Origin: CSP1-5 sp964348275
Lineage (GTDB): Bacteria; Methylomirabilota; Methylomirabilia; Methylomirabilales; CSP1-5
Direction: 5' to 3'
Assembly: GCA_964348275.1 (NCBI GenBank)
Contig: CAYGBT010000001.1
Span: 110,063 to 174,062 of the forward strand
DNA length: 64,000 nucleotides
The position numbers and the translations under genes were made by a program. This document shows positions 44,345 to 52,724 of the stretch, piece by piece. Under the pieces are notes generated by a model. That model had not been told where the DNA came from. It saw only the letters and a program-made list of their open reading frames with translations, and ran no database searches. The stretch's first letter is position 1. The number at the start of each line of letters is the position of its first letter.

Positions 44345-45040
44345 CTAGCGCTCGAGAGACGCCAGTTCCCTTTCAGCTTCCTCCGACCAGGGAGATGTAG
44401 GATAGTCCTCGATGACGCGGCGATAGGCAGCCATGGCATCGGTAGGGCGCGCAAGTTGCATCATGGAGCGTGCAAGCCCCATCAGCGCCTCAGCCTTGAA
44501 GACGGACGCTTGGGGGCTATCCGCCAGGGTTCGAAAGGTTGCGGCTGCCTCCTCATAGCGCTGGAGGCCTTGCAGCGCGTATCCCTTGCCGAGGCCGGCG
44601 AGAAACACCCACGATCCCGTTGGATACTGCTCGAGATACCGTTGGTACGCGTGCAAGGCTTCCTTGTGATCACCGTTCTGGTAGAGAGCATTTCCCTCGT
44701 GCAGGAGTGCCTGCTCCGCTGCCGGGGACGAGGGATACTCCGCCCGCACCCGCTCCAGCAACCGGAACCCTGCTTCCAGTTGGCCCCCGGATTCCGGCGA
44801 CGGTTCTCCAACAGTCTGCGATTCCGGGGCACTCTGGAGAGCCTCAACGGCCTCTGCCAGGAGCCCTTGTGCCGCGGTTTCGCGCCTCGCCTGCCACGTG
44901 CCATACCCCCACCAACCCACAACCACAAGCAAAGCCACCAGCACCCCAACGGTCAACAGACCGCGGAAATCGTATAAACGATCCGCCAGATCCTTAGGCG
45001 TCACGCGGCGGGGCCTGATAATCGGACCTTTTACCCGCAT
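44345..45040 (-). CDS. Membrane-anchored TPR-repeat protein
   Basis: A 231-residue protein with a cytoplasmic basic N-terminus, one membrane segment (LLTVGVLVALLVVVGWWGYG, about 28-47) and TPR-like helices (ALLHEGNALYQNGDHKEAL, AYQRYLEQYPTG, YEEAAATFRTLADSP, AMAAYRRVIEDYPTSP). This is the layout of YfgM/BamD-like envelope scaffolds. ATG 45040 is chosen; the frame is open 72 bases further, but that stretch overlaps the tRNA remnant at 45055. No partner gene is adjacent. Confidence 0.8.
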   Translation of the reverse strand: MRVKGPIIRPRRVTPKDLADRLYDFRGLLTVGVLVALLVVVGWWGYGTWQARRETAAQGLLAEAVEALQSAPESQTVGEPSPESGGQLEAGFRLLERVRAEYPSSPAAEQALLHEGNALYQNGDHKEALHAYQRYLEQYPTGSWVFLAGLGKGYALQGLQRYEEAAATFRTLADSPQASVFKAEALMGLARSMMQLARPTDAMAAYRRVIEDYPTSPWSEEAERELASLER

Positions 45041-45529
45041 AGCGATTCCACTTTTGGTGGGCCTGGCAAGACTCGAAGCTGCGACACAAGGATTAGGAAG
45101 GCCCGTTTTCACATTCCCCTAGTTCCACATTTTTCTAACAGTTCCGCACAGTTCCTGTCAAACAAATCGTGGGCACATCTTCCGGCACAGCAAGTAGGTG
45201 ATTCTTAACTTTAAGTTACAAGATGTAACCATTTAACATATAAGTATTTTAGCCTAGTCTACAGCGTGACCGCCAAGTGTTTGGGTACCGGACGGCCCCT
45301 ACCCCACCGCAAGACCACAGCTCACGGCAGGGTTGTCACATGGTAGTCCGTGGGAAAGCGAGAGGCAAGGGAGCAGTCGGATTCGGCCGGCGGCGACGGA
45401 CCCAGGCGCTCGCCAAAGTATCGGTGACATCCCACGTGTGTCTTTCTGGGCGGCCCTCCCGGCGTTCCCAGCAGTCTGGGCAGACTCGGGGTTCTCAATG
45501 ACAAGGATAGGCCCGAAAAACGACGCGGA
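45041..45529. other. 489-base gap holding a tRNA remnant and an AT-rich stretch
   Basis: Apart from the tRNA-like remnant at 45055-45101, the gap has an AT-rich stretch at about 45195-45260 that may hold the promoter of the TPR gene. From 45260 to 45529 the sequence is GC-rich and I see neither a gene nor a terminator after the receiver gene. Confidence 0.5.
45055..45101 (-). repeat. Decayed tRNA 3'-half, candidate old attachment site
   Basis: Read on the + strand this begins TGGTGGGCCTGGCAAGACTC and matches 50632-50678 at 40 of 47 positions by eye. The acceptor and CCA part is intact; the T-arm and anticodon region carry substitutions. It lies 15 bases upstream of the TPR gene start and is in the same orientation as the copy at 50632, so the two are direct repeats 5.6 kb apart. 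Confidence 0.65.
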
Positions 45530-45925
45530 CTACCCCTCTGTCTGGCGGCTCGTCCACACCAAAGCATTCTCGACCGCTGTCGTGACCTCTTCGAGCTTGA
45601 AGGGCTTGGCGACCAGATCGTAGACGCTGAGCTTTCGGCAGGACTCTCTCACCAAGGCGTCATCGAAGGCCGTGATGACGATGGCTGGCCATGTGTGCCC
45701 CTGCGCACGGAGCGTCTCCAGTACTTCGAGGCCGGTCACACCGGGCAGATTGATGTCCAGAATGACCAGGTCAACGTCATTCTTTTCGACGTGGACCAGG
45801 GCTTCCTCGCCCGACTCGACTCCCTGGACGTCGTAACCCTCCTTACGAAGCCCTGTCTCCAAGGACCAGCGCACGAGCAACTCGTCCTCGATGATAAGGA
45901 TGTGACAGATCCCCTTGTTGAGCAC
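45530..45925 (-). CDS. Stand-alone response-regulator receiver protein
   Basis: The 131-residue REC domain has no output domain. The acidic pair is Glu13-Asp14 (IIEDE), the phosphoacceptor Asp57 (VILDINLPG), Thr85 (VITAF) and Lys107 (VAKPF). The start is GTG 45925. It is 112 bases downstream of the histidine kinase gene on the same strand and is its likely phosphorylation partner. With no DNA-binding domain it must act through protein contacts or a phosphorelay. Confidence 0.9.
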   Translation of the reverse strand: MLNKGICHILIIEDELLVRWSLETGLRKEGYDVQGVESGEEALVHVEKNDVDLVILDINLPGVTGLEVLETLRAQGHTWPAIVITAFDDALVRESCRKLSVYDLVAKPFKLEEVTTAVENALVWTSRQTEG

Positions 45926-46037
45926 AGGCCAGCCCTTCCCTTCGCTGTTTCCTCGTCATAATGCTCACGCATCGTGTTCCGAGCCGTTGCCAGGCGTCCG
46001 ATCGAGCTGAGGGAGCTATCGGCGCGCCCCTCTCGTT

Positions 46038-47915
46038 TCATCCCGCCGTCGACACAGGCTTCCCGGAAAGCCGCACGGTGACCACCGTCCCTTCGCCGGG
46101 GGCGCTGGCGACCGTCACCTCGCCGCCCTGCCGTTCGATGATGTCCTTCACCACATAGAGGCCGAGCCCGGTTCCCTGATGCTTGGTGGTGAAGAAGGGA
46201 GTGAAGACTTTCTCGAGAACCTCAGGAGGCATCCCTCGTCCCGTGTCCATGAAGGCAACGCTCACTGCCTCCTGTTCGGCGAGCCACCGGGAACGGATGG
46301 TGAGCGTCCCTTTTCCGTCCATCGCCTGCAAGGCGTTCAGGGTGATGTTCAGGAAAGCCTGAATGGTGAGCTGGGGGTCCAGGGAGATGGGACGATCAGG
46401 CGGCTCCAAGTCCAGACGGATCTCTACGCCCGCTCGCTTGGCCTGTTGCCCGATCAGGAAGCGGGTGTTCTCGATCAGTTCCTTCAGGCTGCTGGGAACC
46501 TGCTGCGGCGTGGTGCGACGCGCAAAGCCTAGAAGCCGGCTGCTGGTGCGCGCGAGTCGGTCCACCTGTTCAAGGACCTGCTCGAGCACCACCGCGTGAG
46601 CGCTGACGCCGAGCTCGGAAACCACCACTTCCAGTGCCGCCCGTATGCCTGTCAGGGGGTTTTTGATCTCATGGGCCATAGTGGAAGCCATCTGGCCTAC
46701 GGCGGCAAGCTTTTCGGTCTGGATCATCTGGTCCTGGGTTTCTCGAAGCTCACTGAGCGCCTGAACGAGCTGATCGTTGACGCCTTCCAGCGCCTTCTGG
46801 GCGTGCTGCAGCGACCGCGTCCGTTCCTCGACGCGCCGCTCCAGCGTCCGGTTCCATTCCTCGATCTCCTGCCGCGACTCCTTCAGACGTTGAACCATCA
46901 CGTTGAAGGAGGTGGCGAGTTCGCCTACCTCGTCCCGGGTGCTCACCCTCACCTGGAGGTCCAGGTTGCCGCCGGCGATGTCCCGGGTAGCATTCGATAA
47001 CTGCTCCAGGGGCTTGGTGACCCTGTGGATGAGCGAGAGAAACAGGAGGCTTGTCCCCGACAGGATGATGGCGGTGACGAGCAGACCCTTGAAAAAGATG
47101 GTCCGCTTCGCCGCTAGCAGATCACCCATGGGCATCGTCAGAAGGAGCAATCCCTCTCGGCTCATGTTGACCCGGAAAGGACTGACCCGCGTCTTGGAGG
47201 GCCCCGTACTGGAGGCGGTGGCAAGCAGGAAGGATTTTTCCGCCTCTTCGGCCGGGCCTCGCTCCCCCAACTGCCCCAACAACGTCGCCAGGTCCGCTTT
47301 CGGGAGCGTAGAGATCACGTGATCGTCAGGGAAGAGCAGCGTGATGTCGGACCCGATGCGCTGTCTTATCTTCCTGAGATAGGCAGGTGTGATAGGAAAA
47401 GAGACTGTCACCACGCGTTCGACACCAGCAGTGCTCTCGATCGGCGTCACGCTTCCGATGCTTACCTCCGAGGCTTCTCCGATCCGACTCTTGGCGAACG
47501 AGGTAGCTCGCATCCCGAGGAATCCTTTCTGGATAAGGTCGGGACCAAATTCGAGGTTCGCAGGTTCCTCTCCATAAACGTGCACACGCATCTTGTCGCG
47601 GCGAACGCTGCTGAGAAGAGAGATTGTCAGCGAACGGGTGACAGTGGGTTGATCGAGCCTCTCGGTGAGCATTTCGGCCCGGGCGAGCAACTCGCTGTAA
47701 AAGGTGACCTTCTCTTCAATTTCACCGAAATTCAGGTTGACGATGGCTTCGTCGTTGGCAAGCTGGCTTTCCGCCCGGGCCTCCAGGCTCCGGGCAGTGA
47801 TTTGAGCGGTCACCATCATTCCGGCCACAGCCAGCACCGCGACGATCAGGAAGAAGGCTCCCAAGAGCCGCCGGGAAAGCCGCCCTTTACCGAAGGGATT
47901 GAGATCGAACTTCAT
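46038..47915 (-). CDS. Membrane sensor histidine kinase with HAMP domain
   Basis: A 625-residue kinase: membrane segment 1 (about 16-38), a periplasmic sensor of about 230 residues, membrane segment 2 (about 276-297), HAMP (about 298-350), a coiled coil (350-400), and HisKA with His415 in MASTMAHEIKNPLTGIR. The ATPase boxes are FLNITLNALQAM (N), DTGRGMP (G1), FTPFFTTKHQGTGLGL (F/G2). ATG 47915 follows GAGGA. It lies 41 bases after the lipoprotein gene, so the periplasmic domain is a natural partner for that binding protein. Confidence 0.93.
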   Translation of the reverse strand: MKFDLNPFGKGRLSRRLLGAFFLIVAVLAVAGMMVTAQITARSLEARAESQLANDEAIVNLNFGEIEEKVTFYSELLARAEMLTERLDQPTVTRSLTISLLSSVRRDKMRVHVYGEEPANLEFGPDLIQKGFLGMRATSFAKSRIGEASEVSIGSVTPIESTAGVERVVTVSFPITPAYLRKIRQRIGSDITLLFPDDHVISTLPKADLATLLGQLGERGPAEEAEKSFLLATASSTGPSKTRVSPFRVNMSREGLLLLTMPMGDLLAAKRTIFFKGLLVTAIILSGTSLLFLSLIHRVTKPLEQLSNATRDIAGGNLDLQVRVSTRDEVGELATSFNVMVQRLKESRQEIEEWNRTLERRVEERTRSLQHAQKALEGVNDQLVQALSELRETQDQMIQTEKLAAVGQMASTMAHEIKNPLTGIRAALEVVVSELGVSAHAVVLEQVLEQVDRLARTSSRLLGFARRTTPQQVPSSLKELIENTRFLIGQQAKRAGVEIRLDLEPPDRPISLDPQLTIQAFLNITLNALQAMDGKGTLTIRSRWLAEQEAVSVAFMDTGRGMPPEVLEKVFTPFFTTKHQGTGLGLYVVKDIIERQGGEVTVASAPGEGTVVTVRLSGKPVSTAG

Positions 47916-47956
47916 CGGTCCTCTGCTGTCGTTTCCGTGCGCATTGCTGCGGCCCT

Positions 47957-49681
47957 TCAGGGACGATAGTCCTTCGGATCGAAACCCGCGTCCCGGATCA
48001 TCCTGTTGACCTCGCGTAGGTCCGCATCTGTGGTCTTCACGAAGCGATCAGCACCGAGGGCCTCGAGGACCGCGCGCCCCTCGGGAGATTCGTGAAGGCC
48101 CAGGAGCAACTCGGCGATCATCTGCTTGAGATCCTCTGGCTGGCGGGGGACGTTTACGGAGGTCTCCGAGGAGGTAGCAGGAACCAGTTCGTGACATCGG
48201 AAACAGGGAAAGTCCAGGTCACCGCTCAGGACGAAGGCGTTGTTTGGCACCGGCGGCGAGACGGCGAGGATGCGGAGATCCTTTTTGATTTTGGGGCTCG
48301 TCTTCGCCACCTGCTGCAACATGAGGTCTTTCGCCGCGCCAGCGTCCAACTCGCCGTCGTAAACCTTGAGGAACAGCAGGTCGTGACTTCCCGTATAGAC
48401 GATCGACCCCAGGTACTCCTCGGGACGATTGACGCCATGCTCCTTGAAGTATATGAGCGGGTAGAGATAGCCGGCGGTCGTCGCCCTGTCGACCAACCCA
48501 AAGGACTTGCCCCTGAGATCCGCCCAGTCCTTGATGCCACTGTCTTTCCGGGCGACGATCAGCCCGCGATACTGGGAAACCCCATCTCTTTCCGGTCGGG
48601 CGATCGGCTCGACTCCCGCCTGTGCGCGTGCCAGGGCGAAGGCCAGGCTTCCCAGAAAAGCCGCGTTGATCTGGCCTTCCTGGAACTTCTTGATCACCTC
48701 CCCGTAGTTGGGCAATAGCTTGAGTTGCACGGTCGTTTGCACTCCCAGGTGCTGGCTGAGATAGTCCATTAGGGGCGCGTAACGCTGCTCCTGGGCCAGG
48801 AGGTCTTGCTCTGGCAGCACGGCGATGGTGAGATCAATGCTGACCGGTGCAAAACCGTGGCCCTCCATGGTCCGCCGACCTTCTTCGCTGTACATGAATC
48901 TGACAAATCTCATCGTGGCCCGGGAGGGTTTTGGCCCGAGCAAGAATCCGAACGGACGGGTGTATGGATAGCGCCCCTTTTGGACCTCCTCGAGCAAGGG
49001 TCTGGCGCCGTCGATGGGCAGATAATTGATCGCCTGGCCGGAAAGGATGGCATTGCCAAAGGAGACATAGCCGATGGCGTTCTCGACCATGGCCAGGGAG
49101 GTGATCATATGCTCGGGGCGCTCCAGAACAACCGCATTCGGAGTAACGGCGAACGAAGGACCGAAGAGATGTTGTCGTAGGACGATCTTGAGCGAGGTGT
49201 GTTCGTCACGTTCAAGGACGGCTATCGGCGCGTCGTCGCCCCCGACCTCTCCCCAATTGGTGATCTTTCCGCTGTAGATGTCGAGGACCTGCTGACGGCT
49301 GAGTCCCTTCACAGGCACGTTGCGATGGGTGGCGAATACCAGCAAGTCGTGGGCAAGGTGTAGGTAGGTTGATGTGGGCTCCTTCTCCGTTGCCGTCAGG
49401 GGACGGGAAATCAGGCCGATGTCGGTATCACCGAGGGAGATCCCGGCCGCCCCACCCCGGGTATGTGTTGGCGGCGCGAACGTGACCCGATAACCCGCAT
49501 TGTTTTTCTCGAATTGGCGGGCCAGGGCCTGCACCAGAGGATATACATCATCCGAACCGGAGACCCGGATCAGGTGTTCTTCGACCGACTCACCGTTCGT
49601 GGCGGGCTCTTCCCTGCCGCACCCTCCAACAGCGAGACTCAGTGCTCCGACCAGTGCAATGCGCCAAATCCATCTGCTCAT
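47957..49681 (-). CDS. Lipoprotein fusing PstS-like and PhnD-like binding domains, with a CxxCH motif
   Basis: A 574-residue exported lipoprotein. ATG 49681 gives MSRWIWRIALVGALSLAVGG followed by lipid-modified Cys21. Residues about 35-285 resemble PstS-type phosphate-binding proteins (VSGSDDVYPLVQALARQF, GLISRPLTATE, LDIYSGKITNWGEVGG). Residues about 290-560 resemble PhnD/TauA-like type 2 periplasmic proteins (IAVLPEQDL, YAPLMDYLSQHLGV, AAFLGSLAFALA, LRGKSFGLVDRATTAGYLYP). A single heme-binding-type CFRCH (48191-48205) sits in the second half. There is no ABC transporter nearby; with the kinase and receiver downstream it probably serves as a periplasmic sensor. The ligand is unknown. Confidence 0.85.
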   Translation of the reverse strand: MSRWIWRIALVGALSLAVGGCGREEPATNGESVEEHLIRVSGSDDVYPLVQALARQFEKNNAGYRVTFAPPTHTRGGAAGISLGDTDIGLISRPLTATEKEPTSTYLHLAHDLLVFATHRNVPVKGLSRQQVLDIYSGKITNWGEVGGDDAPIAVLERDEHTSLKIVLRQHLFGPSFAVTPNAVVLERPEHMITSLAMVENAIGYVSFGNAILSGQAINYLPIDGARPLLEEVQKGRYPYTRPFGFLLGPKPSRATMRFVRFMYSEEGRRTMEGHGFAPVSIDLTIAVLPEQDLLAQEQRYAPLMDYLSQHLGVQTTVQLKLLPNYGEVIKKFQEGQINAAFLGSLAFALARAQAGVEPIARPERDGVSQYRGLIVARKDSGIKDWADLRGKSFGLVDRATTAGYLYPLIYFKEHGVNRPEEYLGSIVYTGSHDLLFLKVYDGELDAGAAKDLMLQQVAKTSPKIKKDLRILAVSPPVPNNAFVLSGDLDFPCFRCHELVPATSSETSVNVPRQPEDLKQMIAELLLGLHESPEGRAVLEALGADRFVKTTDADLREVNRMIRDAGFDPKDYRP

Positions 49682-49702
49682 TGCCACACAGTATAGCGCC
49701 AA

Positions 49703-50492
49703 GCTCCTTGAGGGGGGAAGGGGTCAGAAGACCCCTTCTCATCAACCTCTCCGCCAAGAGCATGCTCGCTTGAGGTGGTAAGAACTTCCTTGGGGGGTGA
49801 GAGCAAGCTCACGAGACAGGCGCTTCGTGTCGAGAGGAATATTTCTTTGTGTTCGACACCTGCGGCTGTAAAACAAAAGCGCCATCTAGGCCGTACTCCA
49901 CCCCAGAGGGCGTTTGATTCTCCGGTGCGCCTTCCATTGTGCCGGAAGTGGCCTGTGAGCTCATGTCAGGCGCGTTCATCTTCAATAGTAAGCTATCTCA
50001 CGGGAAATCACCTGTCAATATGCAGTCTCTGCACATATAGCCCACTTCGTGAGAACCATGACTGGGGTCAATTGCTACTATGATCGAGATCACAATCGCT
50101 AACTTATGATGTAGCGGAGCTGGAGAGTGAGGAAGCCTTGACAACCCTACTCCAGTCGGGATAGTCAAAGCCAAACGAGGGACGGCGGCATCGATCCGGC
50201 GTGAAGGGCAACTTCAAGACGGAAAACCGAAAGCCCCCGCGGCGGTATGCTGCGCGGGCTTCTCTGTTGGCCCAGGGGGGGGAAGATCAAGATCATGTGA
50301 AACCAGGTGATCATCTATTCTCAGCCCGGCTGAGCCTTCTGCGACGAGGAGAAACAGTTTCTTTCTCAGAAACACTTCATCTCCGTCTATCCCTTAGAAA
50401 GGGGAAGCCACGGGGGAACCGCCACCGTGAGCTGCGTTTGAGGAGAGAGGAGGAGAACCAGGCCGCCATCGCCAATATTGTCGATCCGACCC
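49703..50492. other. 790-base non-coding stretch with hairpins and a structured repeat
   Basis: No gene was found. It contains a 9-bp hairpin GAAGGGGTC-AGAA-GACCCCTTC (49717-49738) just upstream of the lipoprotein gene, the structured repeat at 49851-49956, and a GC-rich hairpin around 50229-50261 that could act as a terminator for minus-strand transcription. Confidence 0.5.
49851..49956. repeat. Diverged structured repeat, copy 1
   Basis: About two thirds identical by eye to 62944-63051. The shared landmarks, on the + strand, are GTTCGA near the left end, CGCC..CTCCACCC..GGCGT in the middle and TGTGCCGG near the right end. The middle part can fold into a long stem in both copies: here AAGCGCCATCTAGG pairs with CCCCAGAGGGCGTTT with two mismatches. 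Confidence 0.5.
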
Positions 50493-50600
50493 GTGTTCGA
50501 GCGATACAACATCGTGAGCGAGGGAGACCTTCAGAACGCAAGCAAGAGACTCACGGGCAGAGCCGGGCACAATCAGGCTCGAGGGGTGAGAGTGCAATGA
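50493..50600 (+). pseudogene. C-terminal relic of a tyrosine integrase
   Basis: This 35-codon open stretch reads VFERYNIVSEGDLQNASKRL and on to a stop. It matches IFERYNIVSEADRLEAANRL, the catalytic-tyrosine end of the intact integrase at 50738 on the opposite strand. Upstream, the same frame gives nothing integrase-like, so only the tail survives. It sits 31 bases left of the tRNA remnant. Confidence 0.75.
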
Positions 50601-50631
50601 TGGGAAGTGTGCGGAATTGTTTGATAAATTA

Positions 50632-50678
50632 TGGTGGGCCTGGCAGGACTCGAACCTGCGGCACGAGGTTTATGAATG
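50632..50678 (-). repeat. tRNA(CAU) 3'-half remnant, attachment site
   Basis: On the minus strand positions 50676-50632 read as an anticodon loop TTCATAA (anticodon CAU, tRNA-Met or Ile2), 3' stem ACCTC, variable loop GTGCC, T-arm GCAGGTTCGAGTCCTGC, acceptor CAGGCCC and ACCA. The 5' half is missing: the bases before the loop do not pair with ACCTC and no GGGCCTG acceptor strand is present. The break at the anticodon loop is where many tyrosine integrases cross over, and the integrase gene ends 60 bases away. Confidence 0.8.
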
Positions 50679-50737
50679 ACTACTCCGCACGTTACCCTAT
50701 CCATAAGTCCGCGTCAACCCTGTAAAAACGAGCCCTT

Positions 50738-51874
50738 CTAAAACCCACCCTCTGCGGCAACTTGGGTGGAGATGGGTGGAATTTGCTCGAATGCTGTGGG
50801 CGCGGTGACAGTTTCGGTTACAGTCCCACCCCACTTCTTGAGGTATTGGTCCAGCCGATTTGCAGCCTCCAGCCGGTCTGCCTCGCTCACGATGTTGTAC
50901 CGCTCGAAAATGGAGCGGGTCTTGTGACCGCTCAGGCCCATTGCCACGCGCTCAGGGATGCCAGCCCTGACCATATTCCTGACCGCCGACCGCCTGAAGT
51001 CGTGGAGGATCTTCCTCTCCAGCCCGACCTTGCGGCAAGCAGTGTTCCATGACCGCCGGAAAGACTTGATCTGCCTCCCCTCGAAAAAGAAAACCCAAGG
51101 GCAATTTGGATAGAGCCGGTCCCGAGTCTCGCGCTGGCGCTGTACCAGATCAAGAAGCTCCCCGGTGAGAAAGATTGTCCGGGCCTCCCTGTTCTTGGTC
51201 GTTCCAGGCTCCAACCGCACAGTACCGGTATGCAGGTCTACCTGATCCCAGGTCAGGCTGAGAATTTCGGACTTGCGCCAGCCGGTCGAATAGGCGAACG
51301 TGACGAGCGGCCTCAGATGCTCCGGCAAAGCATCCCGGACCTTCATAAAATCGTCATGCTCGAAGAAGCCCTGACGGGGGTTGCTCTCCTGGAGCATGGG
51401 AATATACGGTGCTCTCCCGATTCTTGGGGGCGTGGTTTTCGCCGCCAGGGTGAACATGCGCCGGAGCACGGAAAGCTCTCGGTTGATTGTCGCGTTGCTC
51501 GCCTCCCCCCGCTGGCGCATGACCATGTATTTCTGGACCTCCGGCGTGGTGATGGCAGCCGCTTTGTGTGAGCCAAAGAACTGCTGGAGATTCTTCAACC
51601 TTCCCCTGAGACTCCTGAGAGACTTTCGCCCGTTGGCCTGGTACTCGTTCTCCAGGTCCCGCGCCAGGTCCTCAAAGGTGGCTCTCTGTGCGTCAGGCGT
51701 TGGACAATTCCCCTGCACCACCTGTCCTAATCGGATGCTGAGTAGGTCCGTAGCATCCTTTTCCCTGGTCGAATGGCTGCTTTCATAGCGGGGCCTGCCG
51801 TTGTCGTAAAACTTGATCCACCACACGTTACCTCGCTGGTAGATCATCCCTTTCCCGCGCTTAGAAACCCCCAC
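50738..51874 (-). CDS. int: Tyrosine site-specific recombinase (integrase)
   Basis: A 378-residue integrase with an N-terminal AP2-like arm-binding segment (GMIYQRGNVWWIKFYDNGRP), a SAM-like core-binding domain (about 65-150) and the catalytic domain with Arg200 (STGWRKSE), Lys227, His291-Arg294 (HDFRRS), His317 (LSGHKT) and nucleophile Tyr326 (FERYNIV). All catalytic residues are present. GTG 51874 follows AGGGGGTGA. It directly abuts the RHH gene and lies 60 bases from the tRNA remnant, the usual int-att arrangement. Confidence 0.93.
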   Translation of the reverse strand: MGVSKRGKGMIYQRGNVWWIKFYDNGRPRYESSHSTREKDATDLLSIRLGQVVQGNCPTPDAQRATFEDLARDLENEYQANGRKSLRSLRGRLKNLQQFFGSHKAAAITTPEVQKYMVMRQRGEASNATINRELSVLRRMFTLAAKTTPPRIGRAPYIPMLQESNPRQGFFEHDDFMKVRDALPEHLRPLVTFAYSTGWRKSEILSLTWDQVDLHTGTVRLEPGTTKNREARTIFLTGELLDLVQRQRETRDRLYPNCPWVFFFEGRQIKSFRRSWNTACRKVGLERKILHDFRRSAVRNMVRAGIPERVAMGLSGHKTRSIFERYNIVSEADRLEAANRLDQYLKKWGGTVTETVTAPTAFEQIPPISTQVAAEGGF

Positions 51875-52042
51875 CTACTTCACCCCCTTTCTCTTTTTCC
51901 GCTTCGCCAGGTACTCCTCGATGAGCTTCTGGACGATTGCCGTGGTCGGCTTGCCCTCGTCAAAGGAGACGTGGCGTAGCTCCCGGTGAACGTCCTCCGG
52001 GAGGTAAATGGTCATCTTCACTATTCTCACCCCCTTTTTCAT
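51875..52042 (-). CDS. Small ribbon-helix-helix DNA-binding protein, 55 aa
   Basis: The Arc/CopG-type fold is visible: strand VKMTIYLPEDVHRELRHVSF, then a second helix TTAIVQKLIEEYLAKRKK. ATG 52042 has GGGAGGTG upstream on the minus strand. Its stop touches the integrase start codon, so the two are co-translated; it is likely an autoregulator or directionality partner of the integrase. A TTGACG-17-CATACT promoter with dyad symmetry lies just upstream. Confidence 0.8.
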   Translation of the reverse strand: MKKGVRIVKMTIYLPEDVHRELRHVSFDEGKPTTAIVQKLIEEYLAKRKKRKGVK

Positions 52043-52063
52043 GTGATTACACCTCCCGTCAAC

Positions 52064-52092
52064 AGTATGGCAGTTTGACGGCATGACGTCAA
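52064..52092 (-). promoter_or_regulatory. Promoter/operator of the RHH-integrase pair
   Basis: Minus strand TTGACG (52092-52087), 17-base spacer, CATACT (52069-52064). The dyad TTGACG-TCATGC-CGTCAA begins at the -35, and a third TTGACG follows the -10. Repeated TTGACG boxes suggest a binding site, perhaps for the RHH protein itself. Confidence 0.6.
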
Positions 52093-52254
52093 GGGGGTGT
52101 TTTTATTTTTGAATTTTTCTGTGCCCTCGGATTCAGATCGTACACAAGAGACGGATGGGGGAGGAGGCTCACGTACCAGCCATGGGACCCGGACCCCATC
52201 GGGCCCCTCCCCCCCTTGAGTCGCCGGAAGCCCACTCCGTCCGGTCGGCAATGC

Positions 52255-52527
52255 TCATCGCTTGACTCGGTCTATGTAGCGGTCCAGGTCCTCCCTGTCG
52301 TACAAGACCCGCCTGCCGATCTTCACTTCCGGGATCTCGCGGGACCACCCCAAGCTCCGAATGGTCCAAGGGCTCACACCGAGGTAGACGGCAGCATCCT
52401 TCACGCTCAGGAGCCGGGGGGCATGGGACGGGGAATCCAAGGCGCGGGAAAACGCGTCCACCTTCGCTTTATTGGCGGGACGCTGCGGTTGCCCATCCTT
52501 CGGTGTCCCCGGAATTGTCACCCTCAT
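52255..52527 (-). CDS. Excisionase-like helix-turn-helix protein
   Basis: A 90-residue protein of the HTH_17/MerR-like excisionase family: LLSVKDAAVYLGVSPWTIRS followed by LGWSREIPEVKIGRRVLYDREDLDRYID. The first 40 residues are low-complexity. Such proteins act as Xis or as regulators in integrative elements. It lies 212 bases upstream of the RHH-integrase pair. A wide inverted repeat ACTCTGCG/CGCAGAGT (52536-52577) lies directly upstream of its start. Confidence 0.85.
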   Translation of the reverse strand: MRVTIPGTPKDGQPQRPANKAKVDAFSRALDSPSHAPRLLSVKDAAVYLGVSPWTIRSLGWSREIPEVKIGRRVLYDREDLDRYIDRVKR

Positions 52528-52724
52528 CCTTCCGACTCTGCGGTTTCAACGAGCATCAAAAGCCTCAACGCAGAGTGAAAAGATTGGCCAAAGCTTAGAG
52601 CCCCGCCGCCATCCCTCTGCTCACCTTTCATTTGCCTGTGTCGTTTCACCGTAGCCGTCGTTCTAATTCACAAGCGGTCTTTCGAATTGGCCCGTCTTGT
52701 GGGAGTGCTTCCGAGGCCATCCGT

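Larger units (their letters stand above)
45055..50676. mobile_element. Candidate relic tRNA-targeted island carrying a sensory system
   Basis: The span is bounded by directly repeated tRNA 3'-half sequences (45055 and 50632) and contains, just inside the right border, the C-terminal relic of a tyrosine integrase on the + strand (50493-50600). Cargo is a lipoprotein, histidine kinase and receiver. Divergence of the left repeat and decay of the integrase suggest it is no longer mobile. The element call is inference from these three signs. Confidence 0.5.

Noticed and set aside
49851..49956. Integron attC site
   Set aside because: The stem is long, but no GTTRRRY/RYYYAAC core boxes and no gene cassettes or IntI gene are present.
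50632..50713. Complete tRNA gene on the minus strand
   Set aside because: Only the half from anticodon loop to CCA is present; the 5' acceptor, D-arm and 5' anticodon stem are missing.
50201..50725. 174-codon plus-strand frame left of the integrase
   Set aside because: It crosses the integrase relic in a different frame and runs through the tRNA remnant; no RBS.
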